Shown here in pieces: positions 24,643-34,056 of a stretch of 64,000 nucleotides of DNA. Source of the stretch: Bradyrhizobium monzae (GTDB taxonomy: Bacteria; Pseudomonadota; Alphaproteobacteria; Rhizobiales; Xanthobacteraceae); NCBI RefSeq assembly GCF_021458635.1, contig NZ_JAIRDQ010000008.1:277431-341430 (forward strand), given 5' to 3'. The translations under genes and the position numbers were made by a program. How positions within the stretch are numbered: the stretch's first letter is position 1; every line of letters begins with the position of its first letter. The notes beneath the pieces are model-generated. The model made no database searches, had not been told where the DNA came from, and saw only the letters and a list, made by a program, of their open reading frames with translations.

Positions 24643-26433
24643 ATGCCCGACACATCCTCAGCACCGCATTTGTTCGCCGACGTGCTCGCGCGCGTGCACG
24701 CCGTCTGCCGCGCGCTCGCGGCAGAAGCCAACTGGCCCGAGGGCATCGATTTTTCGCGCGTAGTGGTCGAGCCGCCGCGCGACGCCTCCCATGGCGACAT
24801 GGCGACCAACGCTGCCATGGTGCTTGCGAAAGAGGCAAAGGCAAAGCCCCGTGACCTCGCCGAGCAGATCGCCGGTCGGCTTCGCGCCGATGCGCTGATT
24901 GCCAAGGTCGACGTTGCCGGTCCCGGCTTCATCAATCTGACGCTCAAGCCCGCCGCCTGGGCCGAGGCGCTGCGGACGGTGCTGCGCGAGGGCGCCGATT
25001 ACGGCCGCGTCCGCGGCGGATCCAAGGTCAATGTCGAATACGTTTCGGCCAATCCGACCGGACCGATGCATGTCGGCCATTGCCGCGGCGCCGTGTTCGG
25101 TGACGCGCTGGCGAGCCTGCTCCAGTTCGGCGGCTACGATGTCACCCGCGAATATTACATCAACGATGCCGGCGCGCAGGTCGACGTGCTCGCGCGTTCT
25201 GCGTTCCTCAGATACCGCGAGGCGCTCGGCGAGAACATCGGCGCCATTCCGGAAGGCCTCTATCCCGGCGACTATCTGAAGCCTGTCGGCGCGGCGCTGG
25301 CGAAGGAGCATGGCGACAAGCTGCTCGCGATGAGCGAAGCCGAGTGGCTGCCGACGGTGCGGGCCAAGGCGATCGCGATGATGATGGACGAGATCAAGGA
25401 CGATCTCGCCGCGCTCAACATCCGCCATGACGTGTTCTTCTCGGAGCGCTCGCTGATCGAGACCGGCAACAACAAGGTGGCCGAGACCATTTCGTTCCTG
25501 CAGGCCAAGGGCGACATCTATGAAGGCCGCCTGCCGCCGCCGAAGGGCGCGCCGGTCGAGGACTGGGAAGACCGCGAGCAGCTGTTGTTCAAGGCGACCG
25601 CCTATGGCGACGACGTCGATCGTCCGCTGATCAAGTCGGACAATTCCTACACCTACTTCGCCTCCGACATCGCCTACCACAAGAACAAGTTCGACCGTGG
25701 TTTTGCGGAGATGATCGACGTCTGGGGCGCCGATCATGGCGGCTACATCAAGCGCATGCAGGCGGCGGTGAAGGCGACGACCTCCGGCAAGGGCGCGCTC
25801 GACGTCAAGATCGTCCAGCTCGTGAAGTTGCTGCGCAATGGCGAGCCGGTGAAAATGTCCAAGCGGAGCGGGGACTTCGTCACCCTGCGTGAGGTGGTGG
25901 ATGAAGTCGGCCAGGATGCCGTCCGCTTCATGATGCTCTACCGCAAGAACGATGCGGTGCTCGACTTCGACCTCGCCAAGGTCATGGAACAGTCGCGCGA
26001 CAACCCGGTGTTCTACGTCCAGTACGGCCACGCCCGCGGTCACTCGATCTTCCGCAACGCGCGGGTGGAGGTGTTCCCGGAACTCCCCGAGGATGCGGAC
26101 AAGCGGATCGCCTGGCTCAGTGAGTCGGCCGTGGAGCGGCTGTCGGATCCCGTTGAGCTCGACCTTCTCAAGCGCCTCGCAATTTATCCGAGGATGCTGG
26201 AAGCGGCAGCTGGCGCCCACGAGCCGCACCGTATTGCCTTTTATCTCTATGACTTAGCGAGCGAATTTCACGCACTTTGGACGAGGGGGCGCGATTTGCC
26301 CTATTTACGCTTCATTATCAATAATGATGCAGATCTAACGAAGGCGCGACTGGCCATGGTCCAGGGCGTCGTCTCTGTCCTGGCATCGGGCCTCGCCATC
26401 CTCGGCGTCCATGCTCCGGACGAGATGCGGTAG
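24643..26433 (+). CDS. argS: Arginyl-tRNA synthetase
   Basis: 596 residues, class I. The HIGH signature is PTGPMHVGHCRG at about residue 138, and the KMSK loop is PVKMSKRSGDFVTL at about 405. The N-terminal tRNA D-loop recognition domain and C-terminal anticodon-binding domain (FHALWTRG, then RLAMVQGVVSVLA) are present. It charges tRNA-Arg. It starts 9 nt after dgt and is probably co-transcribed. Confidence 0.97.
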   Translation: MPDTSSAPHLFADVLARVHAVCRALAAEANWPEGIDFSRVVVEPPRDASHGDMATNAAMVLAKEAKAKPRDLAEQIAGRLRADALIAKVDVAGPGFINLTLKPAAWAEALRTVLREGADYGRVRGGSKVNVEYVSANPTGPMHVGHCRGAVFGDALASLLQFGGYDVTREYYINDAGAQVDVLARSAFLRYREALGENIGAIPEGLYPGDYLKPVGAALAKEHGDKLLAMSEAEWLPTVRAKAIAMMMDEIKDDLAALNIRHDVFFSERSLIETGNNKVAETISFLQAKGDIYEGRLPPPKGAPVEDWEDREQLLFKATAYGDDVDRPLIKSDNSYTYFASDIAYHKNKFDRGFAEMIDVWGADHGGYIKRMQAAVKATTSGKGALDVKIVQLVKLLRNGEPVKMSKRSGDFVTLREVVDEVGQDAVRFMMLYRKNDAVLDFDLAKVMEQSRDNPVFYVQYGHARGHSIFRNARVEVFPELPEDADKRIAWLSESAVERLSDPVELDLLKRLAIYPRMLEAAAGAHEPHRIAFYLYDLASEFHALWTRGRDLPYLRFIINNDADLTKARLAMVQGVVSVLASGLAILGVHAPDEMR

Positions 26434-26573
26434 TTTGGGGCGAACTACTTAAGGGGAATATCGGGGGTACCGGCAGAAGCCGGATCGCTTAGACTTGGTT
26501 GAAAGCCTTGTGGGTCGAAAGCCGCGCCTTGGTCGAGGGGCGCGCGGCTTTCCCGAAGGGACGCATCATCACG

Positions 26574-28130
26574 ATGGCCGAACGATATCAGCACCGACCG
26601 TTTCCTTCCGACGACTCTGGTCGCGGTGGCGATCAGCATGGGAGAGCGGAGACCGATCCCCTGGCCGAGCTCGCCCGCCTGATCGGGCAGACCGATCCGT
26701 TCGCAGCGCAGGGCCGCCCAGGTGCTCCGCCTGCAGCAGCGCAAGCGCCTGCGCAGACTTACCAGGACGAGGATTATTCGCAGGACGACTATCAGCAGGA
26801 CTACGCTGAGCAGGCGGCAGCGCCTCAGCCGGGTCCGCCGTCATGGATGCGGCGCGCCAACGTTCAACCGCAGCCGGCGCCCGAGCCTGACTATCCCGTC
26901 GCCGTGAATCCCGTTCATCCGCTGCATCGCTATTCAGCCCAACCGGCTGCGCCGGAGCCTGAGTTTCCGCAGCCGCAGGCCTATCAGGACCGCACCTACC
27001 AGGATGAGCCTCACCAGCATCAGGCCTACCATCGGGAGCAGGAGCAAGCCTACGAGGCGCCTTACGAGCAGCCCGATCCGGCGCGTTACGATGATGCGCT
27101 GTACGGGCGGCTTGAGTCGGGCGAGCAGGATTTTCAGCGTGAGCCGGTCTATCCGGATGATCCTTACGCATTCCAGAGCGACTACCCCGAAGCCGATCTT
27201 GATGAGCCCAGGAAATCGCGCGGTGGCATGATGACGGTCGCCGCGATCCTCGCGCTGGCCGTGGTCGGAACTGGCGCGGCCTTCGCCTACAAGACTTACA
27301 TCGGCTCGCCCCGCAGCGGCGAACCGCCGATCATCAAGGCCGACAACACGCCGACCAAGATCGTGCCGGCGCCGTCGGACTCCTCGGCCAAGGTACCCGA
27401 TCGCATGGCGAGCGGCGACGGCAGCGAGAAGATCGTGCCGCGCGAGGAGGCGCCCGTCGACGTCAACGCCAAGGCAGCTGGTCCGCGCGTGGTGTTTCCG
27501 CCGCTGAATCAGAATGCGAACCCGCCGCCGGTTGCGAGCGTGTCGCCGTCCAACATTCCGCCACCGAGTGCCGGTCCGGCCCCGAGCAACGGAACGATGC
27601 CGAACAGCGCGCCGCGCTCGATCAAGACCGTGGCTGTGAAGGGTGATCAGACCGACAGCGCCGTCCCGCAAACCGCCGCACAGTCGGCGGCCAGGGCGGC
27701 CGCGCCGCCGAAGCCGCCGGTCGCTGCGCCGTCCGCGCCGCGTACGCCGCCGACCTCGGCCAATGCCAGCGCCAACCAGCCGCTCTCGCTGGCGCCGCAG
27801 GCCGGGCCGGCCGAACCGCCGCAGCGTATGGCCGCGACCAATCCGACCCAAATTGCACCCGCGCCCAGTGGTGGTGGCTTCGTCGTGCAGGTTTCCTCGC
27901 AGCAGAGCGAGGATAGCGCCGCCGCGTCGTACCGGGTGCTGCAGAGCAAATATGGCAACGTCCTTGGCGGCCGCTCGCCGGTCATCAAGCGTGTCGATCT
28001 GACCGATAAGGGCAAAGGTATAGTCTACCGTGCCTTCGCCGGACCCTACGGCTCGGCTGACGAGGCGGTGCAGGCTTGCAACAATCTGAAGTCGGCCGGC
28101 CTGCCGTCCTGCTTCGTCCAGAGGAATTAG
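26574..28130 (+). CDS. SPOR-domain membrane protein
   Basis: About 518 residues. A long Gln/Pro/Tyr-rich cytoplasmic region (1-215) leads to a single TM helix near 220-237 (AAILALAVVGTGAAFAY), a Pro/Ala-rich periplasmic linker, and a C-terminal SPOR domain (GFVVQVSSQQSEDSAAASYR to GLPSCFVQRN). SPOR domains bind denuded peptidoglycan at division sites. The gene is placed as in other Rhizobiales between argS and nagZ. The ATG at 26574 (MAERYQHR) is preferred; the frame is open to 26499. Confidence 0.88.
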   Translation: MAERYQHRPFPSDDSGRGGDQHGRAETDPLAELARLIGQTDPFAAQGRPGAPPAAAQAPAQTYQDEDYSQDDYQQDYAEQAAAPQPGPPSWMRRANVQPQPAPEPDYPVAVNPVHPLHRYSAQPAAPEPEFPQPQAYQDRTYQDEPHQHQAYHREQEQAYEAPYEQPDPARYDDALYGRLESGEQDFQREPVYPDDPYAFQSDYPEADLDEPRKSRGGMMTVAAILALAVVGTGAAFAYKTYIGSPRSGEPPIIKADNTPTKIVPAPSDSSAKVPDRMASGDGSEKIVPREEAPVDVNAKAAGPRVVFPPLNQNANPPPVASVSPSNIPPPSAGPAPSNGTMPNSAPRSIKTVAVKGDQTDSAVPQTAAQSAARAAAPPKPPVAAPSAPRTPPTSANASANQPLSLAPQAGPAEPPQRMAATNPTQIAPAPSGGGFVVQVSSQQSEDSAAASYRVLQSKYGNVLGGRSPVIKRVDLTDKGKGIVYRAFAGPYGSADEAVQACNNLKSAGLPSCFVQRN

Positions 28131-28175
28131 CGGCCGTTTCCTTGACCCCCTCCCGGGGCAGGGTTAATCGGCCCT

Positions 28176-28625
28176 ATGAGCACGTGGGCCTTCAATACCG
28201 GCGTATCCGGAACGAAATCGACCGCGGCCGAGCGGGCATTTCGTCATGTGGAATGCCCATGGGACTTCATTCCGTTCAGGCCCGGCATGCAGATTTGGAC
28301 CCAAGCCACGGCTCCGGTTAGAGAATCGGCGTCGCTGCATCTCATTGCGGACGATCTCGACGGTCTCAGCATTCCCGTGGATGGCGCCGCCGACCTCGCC
28401 CATCCGGTGACGACTTCTGCGACAATGATTACTCAGGTGATTCGTAGCGCCGTCGGGTTCCAGGGTTTGTTAATGAGTGATGACGTGTCGATGATGAACG
28501 CGCTGGCGGGAGGCATTGCCGAGCAGGCTCGCCCCATGTTGGTGGCCGGTTGCAACACGCTTCACAGCAACGACAATGCGAAATTGGGACCATCGATCGC
28601 ACGGGCAAATACGGCAGCCGCATGA
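28176..28625 (+). pseudogene. nagZ: Collapsed remnant of nagZ (beta-N-acetylhexosaminidase, GH3), frame kept
   Basis: A 149-codon open frame in the place where intact nagZ (about 340 codons) normally sits. The start (MSTWAFNTGVSG, TAAERAFRHVECPWDFI) matches the NagZ N-terminus. A middle scrap (LIADDLDGLSIPVD) and a C-terminal third (TTSATMITQVIRSAVGFQGL, LMSDDVSM, AGCNTLH) follow. The region with the DQEGGRV loop and the KHIPGHG acid/base loop is gone, so it cannot be an active glycosidase, although the nucleophile Asp of SDDVSM survives. No stop or frameshift interrupts it, and its TGA overlaps the scpA ATG (28622-28625). Confidence 0.8.
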
Positions 28626-29461
28626 CCGCAGAAATCCTATCGTTCGAAACCGGGCGGCCCGCAGAGCTAGCCGAGGATGAACCGGCGCTGGTCGTCGATG
28701 TCGAGGGCTATGAAGGTCCGCTCGACCTGTTGCTCGCACTTGCGCGGAACCAGAAGGTCGATCTCGCCAAGATCTCGATCCTGGCGCTGGCCGACCAGTA
28801 CCTTCACTTCATCGAAGCCGCGCGAAAGATCCGGCTGGAGCTTGCCGCCGACTATCTCGTCATGGCCGCCTGGCTCGCCTTCCTGAAGTCGCGCCTGCTG
28901 CTGCCGGAGCCGCCGAGTGCGGAAGGTCCGAGCGCCGAGGAAATGGCAACTGCGCTCGCCAACCGTCTGCGCCGCCTGGAAGCCATCCGCGAAGCCGCCA
29001 ACCGGCTGATGAACCGGCAGCAATTGCTGCGCGACATTTTTCCGCGCGGCGAGCCCGAGCAGATCGCCGAGATCCGGCATCCGAAATACACCGCGACGCT
29101 GTACGACCTGCTCACGGCCTATGCCTCACAGCGTCAGTCGCGCGTGCTGGCGAGCGTGCATTTGGCGAAGCGCACGGTGTGGTCGCTCGCCGAGGCGCGC
29201 GCCACGCTGGAGCGGCTGGTCGGCAGCATCTCCGAGCAGGACGATTGGGGCGTGCTGGACGATTTCCTGGTCCGTCACGTCGCTGATCCGACGCAGCGCG
29301 CGACGGTGTTCGCCTCGAGCTTCGCCGCCGCGCTCGAGCTGGTGCGTGAAGGTCAGCTCGAGCTGAACCAGAAAGAGGCGTTTGCGCCCATCTATTTCCG
29401 GAAGGGGCGCCCGAAGCCGGCCGTGGACGCAGCTCCTGCGCCCGATGCGCCGGTCGGTTAA
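28622..29461 (+). CDS. scpA: Segregation and condensation protein A (kleisin)
   Basis: 279 residues. ScpA is the kleisin that bridges SMC heads and, with ScpB, compacts and segregates the chromosome. The N-terminal SMC-neck-binding helices are in YEGPLDLLLALARNQKVDLA and the C-terminal winged helix ends with LELNQKEAFAPIYFRKG. The start is fixed by the ATGA overlap with the nagZ remnant. scpB follows after 21 nt. Confidence 0.95.
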   Translation: MTAEILSFETGRPAELAEDEPALVVDVEGYEGPLDLLLALARNQKVDLAKISILALADQYLHFIEAARKIRLELAADYLVMAAWLAFLKSRLLLPEPPSAEGPSAEEMATALANRLRRLEAIREAANRLMNRQQLLRDIFPRGEPEQIAEIRHPKYTATLYDLLTAYASQRQSRVLASVHLAKRTVWSLAEARATLERLVGSISEQDDWGVLDDFLVRHVADPTQRATVFASSFAAALELVREGQLELNQKEAFAPIYFRKGRPKPAVDAAPAPDAPVG

Positions 29462-29482
29462 GTGCAAGAAGGAGAAGCTGCC

Positions 29483-30226
29483 ATGGCAAGCCTGGCTGAA
29501 GTGCGGGTAGAAGAGGCCGAGCCGATGGAGAACGAGTCCCAGGCACGTCCCGAAGAATTGCGGCTGCTGGAAGCGCTGCTGTTCGCTTCGAATGAACCGC
29601 TGGATACGGCGACGCTGGCCAAGCGCATGCCCGAGGGCGTCGACGTCAAGGCTGCGCTCGAGCAGCTCCAGGCCGACTACGCCCTGCGCGGCGTCAACCT
29701 GGTGCGGGTCGCCAACAAATGGACGTTCCGCACCGCCGGCGATCTCGCCTGGCTGATGACCCGCGAGAGCACCGAGACCCGCCGCCTGTCGCGTGCGGCG
29801 ATCGAGGTGCTGGCGATCATCGCCTATCACCAGCCGGTGACGCGCGCCGAGATCGAAGAGATCCGCGGCGTCGTCACCTCCAAGGGCACGCTCGACGTGC
29901 TGCTGGAGACCGGCTGGATCAAGCCGCGTGGCCGTCGCAAGACGCCCGGTCGTCCGCTGACCTTCGGAACCACCGAGGATTTCCTGTCGCAGTTCACCCT
30001 GGAACAGCTCGGCGATCTGCCGGGTCTGGAAGAGTTGAAGGGCACGGGCCTGCTGGATTCGCGGCTGCCGACCGGTTTCAGCGTTCCAACGCCGTCGGAT
30101 GATCCTCAGCTGCGCGAGGACGAGGACCCCCTGGAACCGGGCGAGGACCTCGATCTGGCCTTGGCGCCTGCGGTCGAGCCCGAGACGCCGCCGGAAGGCG
30201 GCAATGAAGGTGGCGAGGAAGGCTGA
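29483..30226 (+). CDS. scpB: Segregation and condensation protein B
   Basis: 247 residues. Two winged helices bind ScpA: LRLLEALLFASNEPLDTATL at the N-terminus and AAIEVLAIIAYHQPVTRAEI with GVVTSKGTLDVLLETGWI in the second. An acidic Pro/Glu-rich tail (DEDPLEPGEDLD) of about 55 residues is typical of alphaproteobacterial ScpB. The ATG at 29483 has AAGGAGA about 8 nt upstream; the GTG at 29462 does not. Confidence 0.94.
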   Translation: MASLAEVRVEEAEPMENESQARPEELRLLEALLFASNEPLDTATLAKRMPEGVDVKAALEQLQADYALRGVNLVRVANKWTFRTAGDLAWLMTRESTETRRLSRAAIEVLAIIAYHQPVTRAEIEEIRGVVTSKGTLDVLLETGWIKPRGRRKTPGRPLTFGTTEDFLSQFTLEQLGDLPGLEELKGTGLLDSRLPTGFSVPTPSDDPQLREDEDPLEPGEDLDLALAPAVEPETPPEGGNEGGEEG

Positions 30227-30394
30227 TATTTCCGCCTTTTATCGGCCCCCTGCGACCAGTTAACACTAGGCAAGATTACGTAGCGCCAACAGCGAATTGG
30301 CGCTGCCTTGGTCCTTGTTTTTGATGCCTGCGAAGCCTAGGTTTCGGTGAAGATCGGCCGGGGTCCCGGCGATGCGCGTTTGGAGGGTTGCAGG

Positions 30395-30631
30395 ATGGGT
30401 TCTCTTAGCATTTGGCACTGGATCTTGGTGATCGCAGTGGTCCTGCTGCTGTTCGGCCGCGGCAAGATTTCGGATCTGATGGGCGACGTGGCGCAGGGCA
30501 TCAAGGCCTTCAAGAAGGGCATGCAGGACGACGACAAGGTCGCTGACAAGCCCGCCGAGCCGTCCAAGTCCATCGAGCACAACGCGGCGCCGACTGCGGC
30601 GCGATCCGACGTCGGCAGCAAGGCCGTCTGA
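30395..30631 (+). CDS. tatA: Twin-arginine translocase subunit TatA
   Basis: 78 residues. The single TM helix (IWHWILVIAVVLLLFGRGK) ends in the conserved FGRGK hinge, followed by the amphipathic helix DLMGDVAQGIKAFKKGM and a soluble tail. TatA oligomers form the passage for folded Tat substrates. GGAGG about 9 nt upstream supports ATG 30395. First of the tatABC cluster. Confidence 0.96.
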   Translation: MGSLSIWHWILVIAVVLLLFGRGKISDLMGDVAQGIKAFKKGMQDDDKVADKPAEPSKSIEHNAAPTAARSDVGSKAV

Positions 30632-30719
30632 GCCAGGAGCACGCGAGACACGGGTAGCGGCCCCGATCCTGCGCGTGAGGGATTGGGCCGATCGTGGCTT
30701 CGCGTGAACGGAAGACGTC

Positions 30720-31256
30720 ATGTTCGACATCGGGTGGAGTGAGCTGGTTCTGATCGGGGTCGTGGCCCTGGTCGCCATTGGCCCGAAAGAGCTGCCGGGC
30801 GTGCTGCGCATGGTTGGCCAATGGATGGGCAAGGCCCGCAAGATGGCCGCCGAATTCCAGGGCCAGTTCCAGGAAGCGATGCGCGAGGCCGAGATGGCCG
30901 ACCTCAAGAAGAGCTTCGACGAGGTCAAGGAAGCGGCCTCCGGCTTCACCGGCGGCGGTCTGATGACCTCGCTGCAGAAGGACGTCAGCGACGCGTTGCG
31001 CGTCGACGCGCTCGACAAGCCGGCTGAGACCACCGCGACTACTGCCGTCGAAGCGCCGGCGATTTCAAGTGAAACGCCGGCGACGCCAACGACACCTGAA
31101 GCGCCGACGCCGGAGACCTTTGTGGAGGCTGAGGCACATGCGGCCGTGAACGAGCCGCTCGCCATCAACCGTGAGGTCGAGCCGACACGGGTTGCGCAGG
31201 ACACTGTTACTCAAGATACCGCGCGCGAAGCGACCAAGGACGCCAAAGCGTCATGA
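30720..31256 (+). CDS. tatB: Twin-arginine translocase subunit TatB
   Basis: 178 residues. The N-terminal TM helix begins MFDIGWSELVLIGVVALV with the Glu in WSEL and the GPKELP hinge characteristic of TatB. The amphipathic helix and a long acidic Thr/Ala/Glu-rich tail follow. It forms the receptor complex with TatC. Its stop overlaps the tatC start (ATGA at 31253-31256). Confidence 0.96.
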   Translation: MFDIGWSELVLIGVVALVAIGPKELPGVLRMVGQWMGKARKMAAEFQGQFQEAMREAEMADLKKSFDEVKEAASGFTGGGLMTSLQKDVSDALRVDALDKPAETTATTAVEAPAISSETPATPTTPEAPTPETFVEAEAHAAVNEPLAINREVEPTRVAQDTVTQDTAREATKDAKAS

Positions 31257-32065
31257 GCGACGCCGATATCGAGGCCAGCAAGGCCCCGCTGATGGACCAT
31301 CTGATCGAGCTGCGGTCGCGGCTGATCAAGGCGCTGCTCGGATTCGGCGTGGCCTTCATCTTCTGCTTCTTCTTCGCCAAGCAGATCTACAACGTGCTGG
31401 TCTGGCCGTTCGTGTGGGTCGCTGGCGCCGAGAATTCGAAATTCATCTACACGGCGCTGCTCGAATATTTCATCACCCAGCTCAAGCTCGCGCTGTTCGG
31501 CGCCGGCTTCATCTCGTTCCCGATCGTGGCGACGCAGATCTACAAGTTCGTCGCGCCCGGCCTCTACAAGCACGAGAAGCAGGCCTTCCTGCCGTATCTG
31601 GTCGCGACCCCGTTCTTCTTCGTGCTGGGCGCGGCGCTGGTCTATTTCGTCGTGCTGCCGATGCTGGTCCGGTTCTCGCTCGGCATGCAGCAGATGGGAG
31701 GCGACGAGACCGCGCAGATCCAGCTTTTGCCCAAGGTCGGCGAATATCTCTCGCTGATGATGTCGCTGATCTTCGCCTTCGGCATCGCCTTCCAGCTTCC
31801 GGTCATCCTGACCCTGCTGGGACGGATCGGCATCATCACGTCAAAGATGCTGCGCGAGAAGCGCCGCTATTTCATCGTGCTGGCTTTCATCATCGCGGCT
31901 GTCCTGACGCCGCCCGACATCCTCAGCCAGTGCTCGCTCGCGATTCCCCTGCTTGCGCTCTACGAGGGCTCGATCATCGCGGTCTCGATGGTGGAGAAGA
32001 AGGCGGCGGCCTCGAAGGCTGCCACGGGCACCGACGTGTCGACGCCGGCCAATCCGGCGGAGTAG
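31253..32065 (+). CDS. tatC: Twin-arginine translocase subunit TatC
   Basis: 270 residues with six TM helices. The N-terminal MDHLIELRSRLIKALLGF block recognises the twin-arginine signal, and the cytoplasmic/periplasmic motifs FVAPGLYKHEK and VILTLLGRIGIIT are present. TatC with TatB binds precursors and recruits TatA. Translationally coupled to tatB. serS follows after a palindromic repeat. Confidence 0.97.
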   Translation: MSDADIEASKAPLMDHLIELRSRLIKALLGFGVAFIFCFFFAKQIYNVLVWPFVWVAGAENSKFIYTALLEYFITQLKLALFGAGFISFPIVATQIYKFVAPGLYKHEKQAFLPYLVATPFFFVLGAALVYFVVLPMLVRFSLGMQQMGGDETAQIQLLPKVGEYLSLMMSLIFAFGIAFQLPVILTLLGRIGIITSKMLREKRRYFIVLAFIIAAVLTPPDILSQCSLAIPLLALYEGSIIAVSMVEKKAAASKAATGTDVSTPANPAE

Positions 32066-32105
32066 GCCACTTTCGCTCTATCATGCCGCTTTACAGCCGA
32101 TGATT

Positions 32106-32191
32106 CGTCATGCCCGGGCTTGACCCGGGCATCCACGACTTGGTCTAAGGCGGCAGACACGTGGATGGCCGGGATAAACCCGGCCATGACG
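32106..32191. repeat. Composite palindromic repeat between tatC and serS
   Basis: Two 32-nt arms (32106-32137 and 32160-32191) are imperfect inverted copies of each other, and each arm is also a hairpin: TGCCCGGG-CTTGA-CCCGGGCA on the left and TGGCCGGG-ATAAA-CCCGGCCA on the right. From memory this CGTCATG(G/C)CCGGG element is widespread in Bradyrhizobium. It ends 11 nt before the serS ATG, so it lies in the serS leader. Confidence 0.85.
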
Positions 32192-32202
32192 GGAAAACAG
32201 CC

Positions 32203-33534
32203 ATGCACGACATCAAATCGATCCGCGACAATCCGCAAGCCTTCGACGCCGGCCTCGCCCGGCGGGGCCTGAAGCCGTTGTCGGCGTCGCTGCTTGCGAT
32301 CGACGAGAGGCGGCGGGCGTCGATCCTTGCTTCCGAGCAGGCCCAGGCGCGGCGCAATGCGGCGTCCAAGGAAATCGGCGACGCCAAGAAGGCCAAGGAC
32401 GAGGCGCGCGCGGCCAAGCTGATGGCGGAAGTCGCCGAGCTGAAGACCACGATGCCGGAACTCGAGGCTGCCGCGAAAGCGGCCGATGAGGAACTGACCA
32501 AAGAGCTGTCCGCGATCCCGAACATTCCGTTCGATGAAGTGCCCGATGGCGTCGATGAGCACGGCAATGTCCAGCACCACGTGTTCGGTGCGAAGCGCAA
32601 CTACGGTTTTGCGCCGAAGCTGCATGACGATCTCGGCACCGCGCTTGGCTACATGGATTTCGAAGCGGCGGCGAAACTCTCCGGTGCGCGCTTCGTCGTG
32701 CTGAAGAAGGGCCTCGCGCGCCTCGAGCGCGCCATCGGGCAGTTCATGCTCGACCTGCATACGAACGAGCACGGCTATACCGAGATCAATCCGCCGCTCC
32801 TGGTGCGCAACGAGGTGATGTTCGGCACCGGCCAATTGCCGAAGTTCGAGGATGACCAGTTCTGGGCGATCAAGGGCGAGCTGCTCGCATCGCCCGATCA
32901 TGAGCGGCTGAAGACCGAGCGCCTCGGCCTGATCCCGACCGCGGAAGTCTCGCTCACCAACCTCGCGCGCGAGTCCATTCTCGACGAGAAGCAGCTGCCG
33001 ATGCGGCTCACCGCGCTGACACCGTGCTTCCGCGCCGAGGCCGGCGCTGCGGGACGCGACACGCGCGGCATGATCCGGCAGCACCAGTTCACCAAGGTCG
33101 AGCTGGTCTCGATAACGACACCTGAGACCAGCAAGGACGAGCTGGAGCGGATGCTGTCCTGTGCCGAGCAGGTGCTGCAGAAGCTCGACCTGCATTATCG
33201 CGTGATGACGCTCTGCGCAGGGGATATGGGTTTTTCGTCGCAGAAAACCTATGACATCGAAGTGTGGATGCCCGGGCAGGGCGAGGGCGGCATGTTCCGC
33301 GAGATCTCGAGCTGCTCGGTCTGCGGTGATTTTCAGGCGCGGCGGATGGATGCGCGCTCGCGCGGGCCGGACGGCAAGCCGCGCTTCGTGCACACGCTGA
33401 ACGGTTCCGGCACGGCGGTCGGCCGCGCGCTGATCGCTGTGATGGAGACCTATCAGCAGGAGGACGGCTCGATCGCCGTCCCCAGCGTGCTTCAGCCGTA
33501 TATGGGCGGGCTGAAGGTGGTTGCGCGGGAATAA
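32203..33534 (+). CDS. serS: Seryl-tRNA synthetase
   Basis: 443 residues, class II. The N-terminal coiled-coil arm that binds tRNA-Ser spans about 25-105. Motif 2 is in TPCFRAEAGAAGRDTRGMIR and motif 3 in LNGSGTAVGRALIAVMETYQ. The ATG at 32203 (MHDIKSIRDN) is the family start; an upstream in-frame GTG lies inside the repeat and is rejected. Confidence 0.97.
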   Translation: MHDIKSIRDNPQAFDAGLARRGLKPLSASLLAIDERRRASILASEQAQARRNAASKEIGDAKKAKDEARAAKLMAEVAELKTTMPELEAAAKAADEELTKELSAIPNIPFDEVPDGVDEHGNVQHHVFGAKRNYGFAPKLHDDLGTALGYMDFEAAAKLSGARFVVLKKGLARLERAIGQFMLDLHTNEHGYTEINPPLLVRNEVMFGTGQLPKFEDDQFWAIKGELLASPDHERLKTERLGLIPTAEVSLTNLARESILDEKQLPMRLTALTPCFRAEAGAAGRDTRGMIRQHQFTKVELVSITTPETSKDELERMLSCAEQVLQKLDLHYRVMTLCAGDMGFSSQKTYDIEVWMPGQGEGGMFREISSCSVCGDFQARRMDARSRGPDGKPRFVHTLNGSGTAVGRALIAVMETYQQEDGSIAVPSVLQPYMGGLKVVARE

Positions 33535-33690
33535 AGCGTTTTCGAGCGAAGTGGATACCGGTTCGCGTCAAGAAAAAAGCGTCAAACAAGAGTCATTCGC
33601 ATTGCCCGTCCGGAACGCGGAAACGTTTGGTTGCGAAGATCGGGCGGCCGGTTATCCTACCGGCCATCCGTCAACGCGAACCGATCGTCC

Positions 33691-34056
33691 ATGGCCTTGC
33701 ACCGCGACATCTTCTGGGTCGGTCGACAATGGGCGGTGACCGGCGCCGGTATCCAGGCCGTCGACCAGCGCTTGCGTGGCGTGCTGGACATCGACATCGC
33801 GCGGCTCTGGGACGACACGCATGTGCAAAGCCGGCGCGCCAAGCCCGGCGTCAATATCGAGGATTTTGACAAGGCGGTGGCGGTCGCTCGTGAGCGCTTT
33901 CCAGAGACGCCCGCGTCGGCCCCGTTCGTTGCACAGCCGAAGGCGCTCGGTGTGATCGAGACACCCGTCGTCAGCCCCGTCATGCCGGCGATGAACCTGC
34001 GCGCGGAGGGCAAGCTCGCGCGCTTCCTGCCGCAATGGCGCGTCCGCCGTCAATAA
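33691..34056 (+). CDS. Conserved hypothetical protein
   Basis: 121 residues (MALHRDIFWVGRQWAVTGAG). The N-terminus GRQWAVTGAGIQAVDQ and WDDTHVQSRRAKPGVNIEDF look well formed, but I recognise no domain. No signal peptide. It converges with the next gene, overlapping its 3-prime end by 7 nt. Confidence 0.55.
   Translation: MALHRDIFWVGRQWAVTGAGIQAVDQRLRGVLDIDIARLWDDTHVQSRRAKPGVNIEDFDKAVAVARERFPETPASAPFVAQPKALGVIETPVVSPVMPAMNLRAEGKLARFLPQWRVRRQ

Noticed and set aside
24658..26229. Minus-strand open frame of 523 codons
   Set aside because: It lies wholly antisense to argS, with His/Asp/Arg-rich composition typical of a shadow frame in high-GC DNA.
32161..32202. Upstream in-frame GTG start for serS
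   Set aside because: It lies inside the palindromic repeat and adds residues not found in seryl-tRNA synthetases.
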